Of a stretch of 59,114 nt of DNA, positions 26,470 through 35,922 are shown in pieces. Source of the DNA: Planctomycetota bacterium (GTDB taxonomy: Bacteria > Planctomycetota > Planctomycetia > Pirellulales > Pirellulaceae); the NCBI GenBank assembly GCA_963205385.1, contig CAUJKE010000014.1:1-59114 (forward strand). The letters are read 5' to 3'. Both the position numbers and the translations under genes were made by a program. Numbering within the stretch: the first letter of the stretch is position 1; each line of letters starts with the position of its first letter. A model generated the notes under the pieces. The model saw only the letters and a list, made by a program, of their open reading frames with translations. It did no database searches and was not told where the DNA came from.

Positions 26470-29400
26470 CTACTTGGTAGAGACCGGCTTAATCTCGGAC
26501 GAGAACGCTTCCAGCCCTTGCGGTTTCTTGCTGAGGTCTCGTTGAATGGACTTGAGCAGCGTATCGAACTTGGGCCGCCACGTTTCACCACCGTAGGTCT
26601 TGTCGACGATCGCGACATTCTTGATATCGCGCTCGGCCGCTTCTAGCAGTTTCTTCTGCTCGGAGCTGCTCGATTGCAACTTCGCTTGGCGGTAGCGGCA
26701 GAGCGCTAAATTGTAGCGGGCCTCAAAAAACGTATCGCGGAACGCGGGGGCGTTGGCGGTTTTGTTCGAGAGCAGCCCCCAGCCCCAGATGACCGGTTCG
26801 AACTTGCCGCTGGGCTTCGTGTCGCCGCCGCGCAAAGCGTGGAGATACTCCTTCTCTGACTTCGTCGCCGCCGCCCAATCTTGATACGTATAAGCGGCTT
26901 CGACCTGCACATTGACCATCATCGGGTTCTTGAGCAGGATCGCTTCCAGCGCGGCGATTGCGCCGGCGAAATCGCCGAGCTTGCGTTTGCAACTCGCGGC
27001 CCGCATCTGGATTTGCACCTCGATGCGATCATCGACCCAGCCCTTGGTCTTGGCGGATTTTTCCAGGATGCGCTTAAACTGCTGATCCGCCTTTTCGTAG
27101 TAGCGCTTCGACTCCGGCGTGAGCGCGGTCTTGTTGGTGTCGAACGCTTCCCCCATACCGTAGAATGTCTCGGCCACCCAGTTCATCAAGTTGAATTCCT
27201 GAGCTTCCGCCCCAACTTGCTCAAGGAAAGTCTCGAACCCCTTGGAAAGGGCGCTCTTGGCCGCGGGCGAGTCGGAAAGTTCGATCTGCGACTTCAAATC
27301 GCGGGCGATGCCGAAGTAGATTCGCACCAATTGCTGCTTCCCTTCCTCGGTGTCGCCGACGCGCTTCTTCAACTCTTCAATTACCGCCTTGGCCTTGGCG
27401 AGATTGTCCTTGCCATCGGCCAGCGAACCGATATACGCCCGCAGCGCGACTTTGAGCGTTTCCTCCGCAAAGCCTTCGCGGGAGACGGCCGGATCGTTCT
27501 TCGAGACGAGCACGAGCGGACCGACCTTGGGATCTTCCAGTTCCGCAATCGCCTTGGCGGATTGGTTGGTATCCACATAAATTTGCGCGAGCGAGAGCAT
27601 GGCCGTGGCGAAGGTGGCGCTCTTGTCGCCGCCGTCTTTCATCCGCTTCACGCCGTTGGCCAAGGTCGATTCGGCTCGCGACTTCAGCTCTTCGAGTTCC
27701 TTCTTCTGAGCGGCGATATCGACGCCTTCCGGTGGACCTTCTTCAGCGGTTTCCTGCTCGCGCAGTTCGTTCATGCCGCGGAGATAGGCCGCCCACATCG
27801 CCTGGCCGGTTTTCAGTTCAGCGCTGCCGCGACTGGGAGAATCGACCGGGATTTTGGTGAGATAGGCTTCCGCCTTGGCGAGTTGCTTGGTTTGAATCAT
27901 GAACGGAATGAGCGTGTTGAGGGCTTCTTCCGCTTCGGTGTATTCGGCCCACTTCTTGGTTATGTACTCGCAGATTTGCACGACGCGATCGGACTCGAAC
28001 GTTTTGTCTTCGTCGGTGCTCTCGGCGTAAATCTTGACATACGCCGCCATGGCGATCTTGGCGCATTGTCGGGCGCCAGGACTCTCGGGATAACGGCGCG
28101 CGACATACTCGCCAATGAGAGCCGCGCCGTAATAGTCTTCCCGCAGGTACGACAGGTAACATAAGTAATACTGCACGAGGTTGAGTCGCGTCAGATCCGT
28201 TTCTTCATTGGCCATGCGAAGCGCTGCCTGAAACAAGCGGTAGGACTCCGTCTTGGCGGTATCGACGCTGGTCTTGGCAAGTTCCAGTTGGGCCCTGAGT
28301 TCTTCCTGGATTTTGGGGTCTTTCTCGGCCTTGATGCGGGCGGGGACGGCTTGCAGCACGAGTTGCGAGGTCCGCATCAGGTCGAGTTGCTCTTTGGCCA
28401 CCTCGAACGCCTCGTCGAAGGTCTTAGGCTGCGCGATCGCCTCCGGCGCAGTGCTGCCGACACCTAGCTTGGCGAGCAAGTCGCGGGCTTCCTTTTGATA
28501 CTCGCCGGGGATTCCCGCCACGAACTTGGCAAGTTTGCGGGCCTCAGCCAATTGACCGTTGGCCTGCTTGGGATCCTTGGCCTTGAGTTCTGCGGCGTAA
28601 GCCTGCATTGCCTTGGCCAGGTTCAACCGCAGTTCGAGCCAATCGTTTTCTTTGGTTTCATTGGGTCGAACCTTATCGAGCCAGGCATTTCCCTTGGCGA
28701 TGGCTTCCGCGTATTTCTTTTGGGAATCCGCGGACCAGCTCTTAATCGCCAAAAGCAAGGCTTTCGTCTTGAGCGTGCGGACTTCGTCGGCCGACTCCGG
28801 TTCTTCCAGCAATTCCGTAAAAAAGCTCAACGCTTCCTTGTCGTCCCCTAATTTCTGGAAGCAGCGGCCTTGATACATGCGGGCGTAGAGGCCGGCCACG
28901 CGGGTGCGGTATTTCTCATGGATTTCGCCATATTCTTTCGCGGCGGCGGTGAGGGTTTCCTTATACTTCGCGGGATCCTTCGCGACGGTGTCCGCCATTT
29001 CTTCCTTGATCAAGGCCGCGAGAAGCTGGGTTTGGAGGTAGTCCATGCGCAACGTATCGCGAAGTTCGACCGCCTTGGGGTCCGGCGGATTCGGGCCGAG
29101 CGCTTCGAGTTTCTTGGCGATTGCCTTTTGCGTGCTGTCAAACGAGGTGTAGGCTTCCTGATAGAGCTTATTGGCGTCCGCCATTGCCTTGGCATCGGAG
29201 GACTTCTTCGCGCGATCCACAATGATGCGCGCGCGCTCGACGTAGAGATTACCGATTTGCTGTTGCGCTGACGACGCCAAGGTGTGGTTCGGATTAGCCG
29301 CGATAAATTGCTGCAAGTTGTCCTGGGCTTCATCCAGTTGCTTAGCGCGAATCGCTGAGTCCCGCGTGGAGCGCGAAGCGTCGATCAGGGTCGTCCCCTT

Positions 29401-29601
29401 CTCGTAGAGCAGGGTCTGCTTCAGTTCGACCGGCGCCGCGGGGCTGTTCGCCATGATGTCGAGATAATCGAGGGCCGTGTCGTAATAACCCTTCGCCCGG
29501 AGCTGTTTCAGAAAATCACGAGCCGGTTCCGCGGCCGAACCAATCGCCGGCGTAGCGGCCAGGAGGGCGGAAGCGAGAAGCAGAATAATCGAACGACGCA
29601 T
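26470..29601 (-). CDS. Large exported TPR-repeat protein of unknown function
   Basis: The start is set at ATG 29601, which opens a clear signal peptide (RRSIILLLASALLAATPAIG, cleavage near SAAEP) after a GGAAGGG ribosome site. The mature 1020-residue protein is almost wholly helical and rich in Lys, Glu and Ala, with many degenerate TPR-like units, for example AKGYYDTALDYLDIMAN near the start and CFQKLGDDKEALSFFTELL near residue 250. No catalytic motif is visible. It heads a set with a second TPR protein and a TolQ-ExbD-ExbD motor. A periplasmic or outer-membrane-facing scaffold driven by or linked to that motor is my inference. Confidence 0.8.
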   Translation of the reverse strand: MRRSIILLLASALLAATPAIGSAAEPARDFLKQLRAKGYYDTALDYLDIMANSPAAPVELKQTLLYEKGTTLIDASRSTRDSAIRAKQLDEAQDNLQQFIAANPNHTLASSAQQQIGNLYVERARIIVDRAKKSSDAKAMADANKLYQEAYTSFDSTQKAIAKKLEALGPNPPDPKAVELRDTLRMDYLQTQLLAALIKEEMADTVAKDPAKYKETLTAAAKEYGEIHEKYRTRVAGLYARMYQGRCFQKLGDDKEALSFFTELLEEPESADEVRTLKTKALLLAIKSWSADSQKKYAEAIAKGNAWLDKVRPNETKENDWLELRLNLAKAMQAYAAELKAKDPKQANGQLAEARKLAKFVAGIPGEYQKEARDLLAKLGVGSTAPEAIAQPKTFDEAFEVAKEQLDLMRTSQLVLQAVPARIKAEKDPKIQEELRAQLELAKTSVDTAKTESYRLFQAALRMANEETDLTRLNLVQYYLCYLSYLREDYYGAALIGEYVARRYPESPGARQCAKIAMAAYVKIYAESTDEDKTFESDRVVQICEYITKKWAEYTEAEEALNTLIPFMIQTKQLAKAEAYLTKIPVDSPSRGSAELKTGQAMWAAYLRGMNELREQETAEEGPPEGVDIAAQKKELEELKSRAESTLANGVKRMKDGGDKSATFATAMLSLAQIYVDTNQSAKAIAELEDPKVGPLVLVSKNDPAVSREGFAEETLKVALRAYIGSLADGKDNLAKAKAVIEELKKRVGDTEEGKQQLVRIYFGIARDLKSQIELSDSPAAKSALSKGFETFLEQVGAEAQEFNLMNWVAETFYGMGEAFDTNKTALTPESKRYYEKADQQFKRILEKSAKTKGWVDDRIEVQIQMRAASCKRKLGDFAGAIAALEAILLKNPMMVNVQVEAAYTYQDWAAATKSEKEYLHALRGGDTKPSGKFEPVIWGWGLLSNKTANAPAFRDTFFEARYNLALCRYRQAKLQSSSSEQKKLLEAAERDIKNVAIVDKTYGGETWRPKFDTLLKSIQRDLSKKPQGLEAFSSEIKPVSTK

Positions 29602-29763
29602 GCTGGTTTCCCTTCCTCGTTCCGCGGCGGGCGCGGAGCATGGACTGTGGACGTACGGATGGACTGTGAAGCAAGAGCTGACGGAGACGGTCGTTTCTAG
29701 CGAATGCGGCGGAGGAGAGCGGTCGACGAACGCCAACAGCGACACCAAGCCTTAGTATTTTAG

Positions 29764-29791
29764 ATTATAGTGTCCAAGTGAAGCCTGCAAC
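29764..29791 (-). promoter_or_regulatory. Predicted sigma-70-type promoter of the TPR/TolQ/ExbD cluster
   Basis: Read on the minus strand, a perfect TATAAT -10 box (29764-29769) is preceded by 16 bases and GTTGCA (29786-29791) as a weak -35. The local AT-richness stands out from the surroundings. Transcription would start near 29757 and give a leader of about 155 bases before ATG 29601. Confidence 0.5.
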
Positions 29792-29846
29792 CTCGTTCGC
29801 GAGTTCCGCAACCTCTACGCTTGTGGGTAAGGCGGATCGTATCGCC

Positions 29847-32042
29847 TTAGGGAACGGATGAATCGGGTACGACGCGTTGCGTGCGTAGTCGCTCGGCGGC
29901 TTCGATGAAGCGGACGAATCGTTGGTAACTTTCGGACTCGGCCAGGCGCGGATTCACCCGACTGGCGACAAGCTGGACCCGCTCCAAGGCGCGGGCACGC
30001 GACCCCTGAAACGGCGATTGTTTCAATACTTCGCCCGTCTCCGCGGCAATCGCGGCCGCTTGCAGCGCGAGCGGCGCCTCCGCAAACGAAGGGGCGAATT
30101 GTAGCCGGCTAATGCGCTGAATGACGTGCCGCACTTCGCCCGTCGTAGGCTCGCGCCACTGCGCCGTGGCGATGGCCACGTCGTCCTGACTGTTGGGACG
30201 GAGCCAGAGCTCAACCAATCCGCCGACGGCCTCACCGGCGTGTAAGTCGAGCGACGCCACGACAGGCGCTAGTCCGGCCAGACGCGACGGTTCATGCCCG
30301 ACCAGGCGATATGCGGCGACCGCGCGAGGATCGAACGTGAGCGTGAGCGTGACCTCGCTAGCCAGCACGGTGGAGCGGCCGAGAAGTTCGTCCGTTAGCA
30401 GCCAGCGGCCTTCCTGCTGATTCCGCGCCCGGTGCAACTGGGCTTGCGAAGCCTGCGCCAAGGCGAGCAGTTGCGGGTCCGGTTCGGGGCCATCCCCCAA
30501 GTCGATGATGGTCCACTGCACACCCCGCTCGCGCAGTTCGCTCATCAACTGGCCCAGCGCCTCTTGCGTGTCGCGCGACAGATTAGCTCGTCCGTCGGTC
30601 AGCAGCACCAACTTACGTTGAATATTTGGCTGGGACACTTCGCTCATCGCCAGCGAAGCCGCGCGTTGGATGGCCGCGGCCAAGTTCGTTCCGCCGGCCC
30701 CTTTCAAGGAATTAAGCATGCCTCGCAGTTCACGAATCTCTTCACGTCCCACCGCGGCGATCTCGAAATCGTGCCGTTCATTAAAGAAGAGGAGCGACAG
30801 CCGATCCTCGGGCCCCAACTGGTCGAGCATCGTGAGCAGGGAAGCGCGGGCGGTATCCATTCGTCCCGCGAGATTCATACTCGTCGAAATATCCAGCGCG
30901 ACCGTCAAATACATCGGCGCGCGCTGCGCCGCGGGAATGTCGCCGACGGCCACGTTCACCTGCAACAGTTGTGCACCCGCCTTGCCGAAGGGAGAGGGGC
31001 CCGCCGCAGCGCGCAGCGCGACTTCACCAGGTGCGGGGCTTTGGAGCGGAACTTGCAGCGCGGCGAGAAAATCCGCGACGTGCATTTCGTCCGCTTCAGG
31101 CCAGCGACCAGCGCGGAGGCTGTCCCAGGCAGCGCGCATGCTTGTGGTGTCGCGCGAGAGTGGAATTTGGAGCGTGCACAGCTCAGGTGAGGTCGGAGCA
31201 ACGACTGGATGCACGCCTTCTTTCAACAGAAACTGCCGATCAAAGTCGCGCGACAACGATGGCCGTAGCCCGCTGAAGGACGGAGCGCGTAGCGTTTCCA
31301 ATGGCGGGAGACGGTCTTGGGCGTCGCTCGGCGAACCCAACAAGCCGTACCGCAAAAGCAACAAGTCTTGCCAAGGCTGCCAGCCGGAGGCCAACTGCGA
31401 CTGTACTTCTTCCACCGGCGAAAGCGGCACGCGATCAGGAGTGAAACCGACCAGGCTCGCCGGAATGGTCGGCACGGTCAGCACCTCCGGCAGGGGACGT
31501 TCGCGCTGAATGGGGGCGATAGGATCAAGCGAAACAAAGGAGGTTGGGAATTCGCTCTGCAAACGGACGGGATCTTCATCAAGGTCGATCCAAGCGAGTT
31601 CTGGCCGCGGCGCCGGTTGAAAGGTCGCTAGCCAGACGCCTAGCAGGCCATAGTAACCACTCCCCAGCATTAGCATCAGCAGCGCCGCCACGGCCCACTG
31701 GCGAATTTGCCTGCGGCGCGTTTCCCAGGGAATGGTTCGCAGGCTCGCGAGCAGTGAACGGGGAACTGCAATATCGATTAGTTCCGCGTCGATCTGCTCA
31801 TTGAGCGCCGCGGTCGCGACGACCTGCTGAATGCGATCGACCAACCGGCTCGGCACGGCAATGTCGCACAACTGTTCGTCGATCGCCGCGTCCGGCAAGT
31901 ACGCCAGCGCGCCATCGCTCTGCGAGAGGTGCTGCTCGACCGGAGCATTCGCCGCGATTTCCTCCAAGCGCGCCAAGAGCCCGACGGGAAGGGGAACTTC
32001 CCGCAAGCGGCGGTCGAGTTGGGAATCGAAAGAATCGTTCAT
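29847..32042 (-). CDS. Transmembrane VWA-domain protein, probable partner of the ECF sigma factor
   Basis: The 731-residue protein has three parts. Residues 1-110 are cytosolic and hold three copies of a 21-residue unit (9-29, 54-74, 84-104) sharing the pattern IDxxLxDIAVPxxLLxxL. One membrane helix follows (about 117-138). The outside part has a von Willebrand A domain (about 378-560) with an intact metal site: DISTS (Asp384), the Thr of GGTN, and LLTDGRA. It starts 19 bp after the sigma-factor stop codon. Anti-sigma factors are usually encoded just there, so the cytosolic repeats may bind the sigma factor while the VWA domain senses a ligand outside. That role is inferred. Confidence 0.82.
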   Translation of the reverse strand: MNDSFDSQLDRRLREVPLPVGLLARLEEIAANAPVEQHLSQSDGALAYLPDAAIDEQLCDIAVPSRLVDRIQQVVATAALNEQIDAELIDIAVPRSLLASLRTIPWETRRRQIRQWAVAALLMLMLGSGYYGLLGVWLATFQPAPRPELAWIDLDEDPVRLQSEFPTSFVSLDPIAPIQRERPLPEVLTVPTIPASLVGFTPDRVPLSPVEEVQSQLASGWQPWQDLLLLRYGLLGSPSDAQDRLPPLETLRAPSFSGLRPSLSRDFDRQFLLKEGVHPVVAPTSPELCTLQIPLSRDTTSMRAAWDSLRAGRWPEADEMHVADFLAALQVPLQSPAPGEVALRAAAGPSPFGKAGAQLLQVNVAVGDIPAAQRAPMYLTVALDISTSMNLAGRMDTARASLLTMLDQLGPEDRLSLLFFNERHDFEIAAVGREEIRELRGMLNSLKGAGGTNLAAAIQRAASLAMSEVSQPNIQRKLVLLTDGRANLSRDTQEALGQLMSELRERGVQWTIIDLGDGPEPDPQLLALAQASQAQLHRARNQQEGRWLLTDELLGRSTVLASEVTLTLTFDPRAVAAYRLVGHEPSRLAGLAPVVASLDLHAGEAVGGLVELWLRPNSQDDVAIATAQWREPTTGEVRHVIQRISRLQFAPSFAEAPLALQAAAIAAETGEVLKQSPFQGSRARALERVQLVASRVNPRLAESESYQRFVRFIEAAERLRTQRVVPDSSVP

Positions 32043-32061
32043 GAACCGGGTTTACCAGGTC

Positions 32062-32583
32062 TTACAGGACATCGGACTTGGCCGCTTCCAGGAGGTATTC
32101 GCGGAGCCGCGCTCGGGCGCGGCTGACACGCGAGAGGACCGTACCGAGCGGGATGCCCAGCAGGTCCGCGGTTTCTTGGTGGGTCAATTCGGCAACCACC
32201 ACGAGCAACAACGTCTCGCGGAGATCGGCTGGAAGGCGGGCCAAAGCGGATTGCATCTCATCGGTATATTCGCCAGCTAACGGGTTCTCGGGTGGAACTT
32301 CAATTTCGATCGCGTCGGAGCTCGTCACCACGCCTTCGCGCGGACGCCTTCGCCAACGGTCCACTACGCGCCGCCGTAAGATCGAAGCCAACCAGGCGCG
32401 ATCCCCACGGCCAGACTGGTAGCGCTCGCGGCTCATCCAAGCCGACCGAAACGTCTCTTGCAGCACATCCTCCGCCTCGTGACGGTCTCCGCACAAGCGG
32501 AAAGCCATGCGATACAGAGACGGTGCGTGTTCCGAGACTAATGCGTTAAATTCCGCCTGCGACAACGCCAAGGCAGACCTCAC
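32062..32583 (-). CDS. ECF-type RNA polymerase sigma factor
   Basis: The protein has sigma region 2 (LVSEHAPSLYRMAFRLCGDRHEAEDVLQETF) and region 4 (LPADLRETLLLVVVAELTHQETADLLGIPLGTVLSRVSRAR), the standard ECF pair. I prefer the GTG at 32583, giving 173 residues, because the conserved part starts just after it; a GTG at 32679 would add 32 unconserved residues, and neither has a strong ribosome site. It is followed by the VWA membrane protein gene, its likely regulator. ECF factors usually direct their own operon, but I could not identify a convincing -35/-10 pair upstream. Confidence 0.9.
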   Translation of the reverse strand: MRSALALSQAEFNALVSEHAPSLYRMAFRLCGDRHEAEDVLQETFRSAWMSRERYQSGRGDRAWLASILRRRVVDRWRRRPREGVVTSSDAIEIEVPPENPLAGEYTDEMQSALARLPADLRETLLLVVVAELTHQETADLLGIPLGTVLSRVSRARARLREYLLEAAKSDVL

Positions 32584-32909
32584 AATATGACGGTGTTGCA
32601 CTACCCGCGACGTCGAGCGGGCGCGAACATGGGTAAATTCGGCCGCCGCTGCGAAAACTATTCCCAGGGAACAGTTCACGGCGGCGTCGGCGATGTAAGC
32701 GTCTTCCAGAACAGACGTTACGTCGCCAACACAGAAAAACGATGAGAGCGGACATCTTCATCCTACGGCGAGCGGAATCCTCAAGGCAAGGATTTTACGG
32801 GCAATAATTCGCGCAAAACGGGCCGAATGGATGGGTGAGCTGTTGCCGCTTGTGTTGCGCGTCACCGCGAAATCTCGCCATCCCCGCGGCCAAACTGATA
32901 CAATACGCC
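32584..32909. other. Divergent intergenic region, ECF sigma gene / membrane protein gene
   Basis: This 326-bp stretch lies between two divergently read genes. It contains no gene I can support. A short palindrome, GACGT-T-ACGTC, is at 32714-32724. On the plus strand TACAAT at 32899-32904 is a good -10 match placed so that transcription would start at the ATG of the following gene, which would make it leaderless or move its start to ATG 32946. No good -35 box accompanies it. Confidence 0.3.
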
Positions 32910-34436
32910 ATGAACCCCCTTTTCGACCAATCAAAGCACTTTGTAATGCGCAACGACCCCACGCCCTCTCACACTAATCGCCGGCGACTGAAACCGCCCC
33001 CGAATTACAATTCGCGGGCCGTGCAGCTCAAGCTGTTCGTTGTGGTCGCGGCCTGCATGGGCGTGTTGTGGTTGGTGGTGGAAGCCGCTAAACCAGACTT
33101 TTGGCGGGGACTCTTCGGCGAACCAACGGCCGCCGTGCCGGCCACCGACCCGGCGGACGAAGTCAACACGCGGCTAGCGAGCTTGATCGGCGAAGAGCCA
33201 CTCGAAGCCGGAACTGTGCGGATCATGGATCCGTTTCAAGGCCGTGCCGCCGATGCCAACGCCGCGGCGCTCGACCCCGTCGCCCGCTCGCGCGCTGATG
33301 GTTGGTCGGCCCTCTATCGGCAGGCGACTAGCGATGAACGCTCGCTCATGGCCCAAGCGTTCAAGTACGCCGACGAGCAGAAAACATTGTCCGGCTCCGC
33401 TGCGGCCGCTTGGAACGACTGGTTGACGCGCATGGATCAATTCTGGAGCGGGTACATTAGTCACGCCAAGCAGGCGCTGGAAAATGAGCGCAGCGAGTTG
33501 AAGCCCGACGAACTAAGCGGCTGGATGCAAGTACTCGACCAGGTCGGGGAAGCCTGGCAAGCGGATCGCGCCGCCCTGGCCTCGCTGGCGCAGGCTCCAG
33601 AGCCCAAAAGTGAGGCTCAGGCCGCGGATCAAGAGCGCTTGGCCACGCTGCAACATCGTTGGGAACGGATGGCGCTCGCGGCGATTGAGGACGACACCGT
33701 GCATCGCCCCGGCGAGAGCGACGCCTGGTTCCGACTCTGCGACATTTTGAACACGACGAGTTCCGCCGAATTGGAGAAGCAACCGGCGGAGCAAGTGAAC
33801 TATGTGCAGATGTTCAAGCAACCGGAGCAATATCGCGGCAAGCTGGTGCGCTTCAAGGGACGTGTCATGCAGGCGAAACGGATTGCGGCGGTGGATAACG
33901 TCTACGGAATCGAGCATCAATACATCCTCTGGATTCAGCCCGACGGCGGCCCCAAGTCTCCCATCGTGGTGTATGCGCTCGGCTTGCCGCCTGGATTTCC
34001 AGAGGTGACGGACGCCAAGGCTTCCGGCGGATATGTCAAAATGCGTGAAGATGTCGAAGTGACCGGCTACTTCTTCAAGCGTTGGGCGTATCGGGCCCAA
34101 GACGGCATCAATACCGCGCCGCTGGTGCTCGCGAAAGTTCCCGTTTGGATTCCGAGCGCCGATCTTTCCACGCGGGGCGATCCCCTTCCCACGACCTGGG
34201 CCTTTATGAGTTGGGTCTTGGTGAGCGCCCTGTTTGGCGTGGTAGTCGCAGTCGTGGCGTACGCGCGTAGCCGGATCGCGTCGCGGGCGGTGACAAGCTT
34301 TCAAACTTCGCCGGCGGCGCAGCGCGAGCGCGAACAGTCGCTCGATAATCCTCCCGCCGGTCCTAGCGTCAGCGAGGCTTTGCAAGCCTTGGAGGAGCGC
34401 GACCGGGAAGTTAACAAGGGGCCTGACGGTGAGTAA
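32910..34436 (+). CDS. Membrane protein of unknown function (paralog of the next gene)
   Basis: From ATG 32910 the product has 508 residues; an internal ATG at 32946 would give 496. It has an N-terminal membrane helix (about 38-58, LKLFVVVAACMGVLWLVV), an extracytoplasmic helical region, then a beta-rich module (about 305-420) with YRGKLVRFKGRVMQAKR, YILWIQPDGGPKSPIVVYAL and VEVTGYFFKRWAYRAQ, and a second helix (about 430-452). The beta module recurs in the next gene. It looks like a small OB-type barrel, an inference from length and strand pattern. The 3' end overlaps the next start by 8 bp, so the two products are probably made together as a complex. Confidence 0.72.
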   Translation: MNPLFDQSKHFVMRNDPTPSHTNRRRLKPPPNYNSRAVQLKLFVVVAACMGVLWLVVEAAKPDFWRGLFGEPTAAVPATDPADEVNTRLASLIGEEPLEAGTVRIMDPFQGRAADANAAALDPVARSRADGWSALYRQATSDERSLMAQAFKYADEQKTLSGSAAAAWNDWLTRMDQFWSGYISHAKQALENERSELKPDELSGWMQVLDQVGEAWQADRAALASLAQAPEPKSEAQAADQERLATLQHRWERMALAAIEDDTVHRPGESDAWFRLCDILNTTSSAELEKQPAEQVNYVQMFKQPEQYRGKLVRFKGRVMQAKRIAAVDNVYGIEHQYILWIQPDGGPKSPIVVYALGLPPGFPEVTDAKASGGYVKMREDVEVTGYFFKRWAYRAQDGINTAPLVLAKVPVWIPSADLSTRGDPLPTTWAFMSWVLVSALFGVVVAVVAYARSRIASRAVTSFQTSPAAQREREQSLDNPPAGPSVSEALQALEERDREVNKGPDGE

Positions 34437-35922
34437 TGCCTGGCCGCGTCTGATCGTAGCAAGCTGTCTGGTGAGCCTGGCGGCAAGCTGCCCTGCTTGT
34501 GGACAACTATTCGCTCAAGAGCCAGCAGCCGAGCAACCGCCGCCGGTGAAAGTGAGCGGAGACTTGCCGTGGCAAAAGCGCAATGGCGCGCCGAGCCAAA
34601 TGCCCAGCATCACGCCGCAAGCAATGCTCGATTTGTACGGGATCGACGCCAGCCACTTGCAAAGTTTCATCGATGGCCGGCCACTCGTGGTCGATGAAGA
34701 TGAGACGTTGGTCAAGCTAATGTTCCGGATGCCCCGGCTCGAACCGCCGCAGTGGGAAGCGTGGTGCGCGACAGAAGTTCCGTGGAACTTGCTGCGCGAT
34801 GAGCCGAGTAAACATCGCGCGGATTGCTTTATATTGAACGGTCGCGCGACCGCCGTAAAACGCGTGGAGATCTTAAAGGAACTCGTTCCGCGGTATGAGT
34901 TCGACCATTACTACCGCGTGACGCTGATGGTCGACGGCCAGACGAGCCCGGTGGTGGTCAACGCCCGTACGATTCCAGACGCCTGGGGCGACGCTTCCAC
35001 GCTCGATGAACGGGTGCGCGTGCAGGCGATGTTTTTGAAAGCAGGCGAACCGGCGGAGAGCGGGACGCCGTTATATTTCGCCGCGGCGCGCATCGGTTGG
35101 TTTCCAGATCGCGTCAACGAAGCGTTGCATGTTGATTCGAGCCTGGTCTGGCTTGCGCAGCAAGGCTTCGACGTCGCGTTATTCGACGACGTGCGAGGCA
35201 GGAACGTGAGCGCGATTAGCGCCAGCGAAGGCGAAGCTTTTTATACGTTGCTTGCATTGTTCCAGAAACTCCCCGCGGCGGCGCTCGCCAAGATGCCGGC
35301 GCAACCGTTGGATCTGCCGCTGTTGCTGACCACGCCTGAGAAAGCGCATGGGGAAGTGGTCGAGACCAGTGGCACGGCGCGCCGCGTGCAGAAAATCTCA
35401 GTGCCGGAAGCATTTCAGAAGCGACTAGGAATTGATCATTATTACGAGATCGATTTCTTCATCCCGCTCGACAATCAAGCGGTCCGACTGGCGGCGACGA
35501 AAGGAAATGAAAACGCACCGACGTTTACAGAGGGTTTCCCCGCGGCCTTCTGCGTCGTGAAGTTGCCGCCGGAACTGGAAGTCGGCGAGAATATTAAAAC
35601 GGAAATCAAAGTTCGCGGCGTTTTCTTCAAGTTGTGGGCGTATCAATCGGACTACGTCCAATCGTTTAACGAGAATATGAAGCAACCTGCGCCGCTGATG
35701 ATCGGCGCGACTGCGGAAGTTATCGCGCAGCAAGATCCGATCGAGTGGGGTACCTTGATGCCGGCCTTGGCGCTGGTTGCGATCGTGGGCGGGGCGATGA
35801 TTACGTGGATCACCGTCCTCCGCCTGAGTCGGAACGACATCGCCTTCGAGCGCAAAGTGCTGCGCAAGTATACGCGCCCCCAGGAAAACTCCGGGGATGA
35901 ATTCTTGCCGCCTAAGACGTAA
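34429..35922 (+). CDS. Membrane protein of unknown function (paralog of the previous gene)
   Basis: The GTG start overlaps the previous stop by 8 bp. The 497-residue protein has an export signal (residues 6-26; a lipoprotein Cys at LAASC is possible) and one C-terminal membrane helix (about 440-463). Two copies of the beta module of its partner are present: residues 125-225 (FILNGRATAVKR, then SPVVVNARTIP and VRVQAMFLKAG) and 305-425 (ETSGTARRVQKI, then IKVRGVFFKLWAY). No enzyme motif is visible. Topology suggests a large periplasmic part held in the cytoplasmic membrane. The pair appears to be a planctomycete-type system without an assigned role. Confidence 0.72.
   Translation: MSNAWPRLIVASCLVSLAASCPACGQLFAQEPAAEQPPPVKVSGDLPWQKRNGAPSQMPSITPQAMLDLYGIDASHLQSFIDGRPLVVDEDETLVKLMFRMPRLEPPQWEAWCATEVPWNLLRDEPSKHRADCFILNGRATAVKRVEILKELVPRYEFDHYYRVTLMVDGQTSPVVVNARTIPDAWGDASTLDERVRVQAMFLKAGEPAESGTPLYFAAARIGWFPDRVNEALHVDSSLVWLAQQGFDVALFDDVRGRNVSAISASEGEAFYTLLALFQKLPAAALAKMPAQPLDLPLLLTTPEKAHGEVVETSGTARRVQKISVPEAFQKRLGIDHYYEIDFFIPLDNQAVRLAATKGNENAPTFTEGFPAAFCVVKLPPELEVGENIKTEIKVRGVFFKLWAYQSDYVQSFNENMKQPAPLMIGATAEVIAQQDPIEWGTLMPALALVAIVGGAMITWITVLRLSRNDIAFERKVLRKYTRPQENSGDEFLPPKT

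Noticed and set aside
26881..28164. Long open frame on the plus strand opposite the large TPR gene
   Set aside because: Antisense of a well-supported gene with normal codon bias on the minus strand; no motif or ribosome site supports it.
32714..32724. GACGTTACGTC palindrome as an ECF-sigma operator
   Set aside because: Only five-base arms, and no matching -35/-10 pair next to it; chance is likely.
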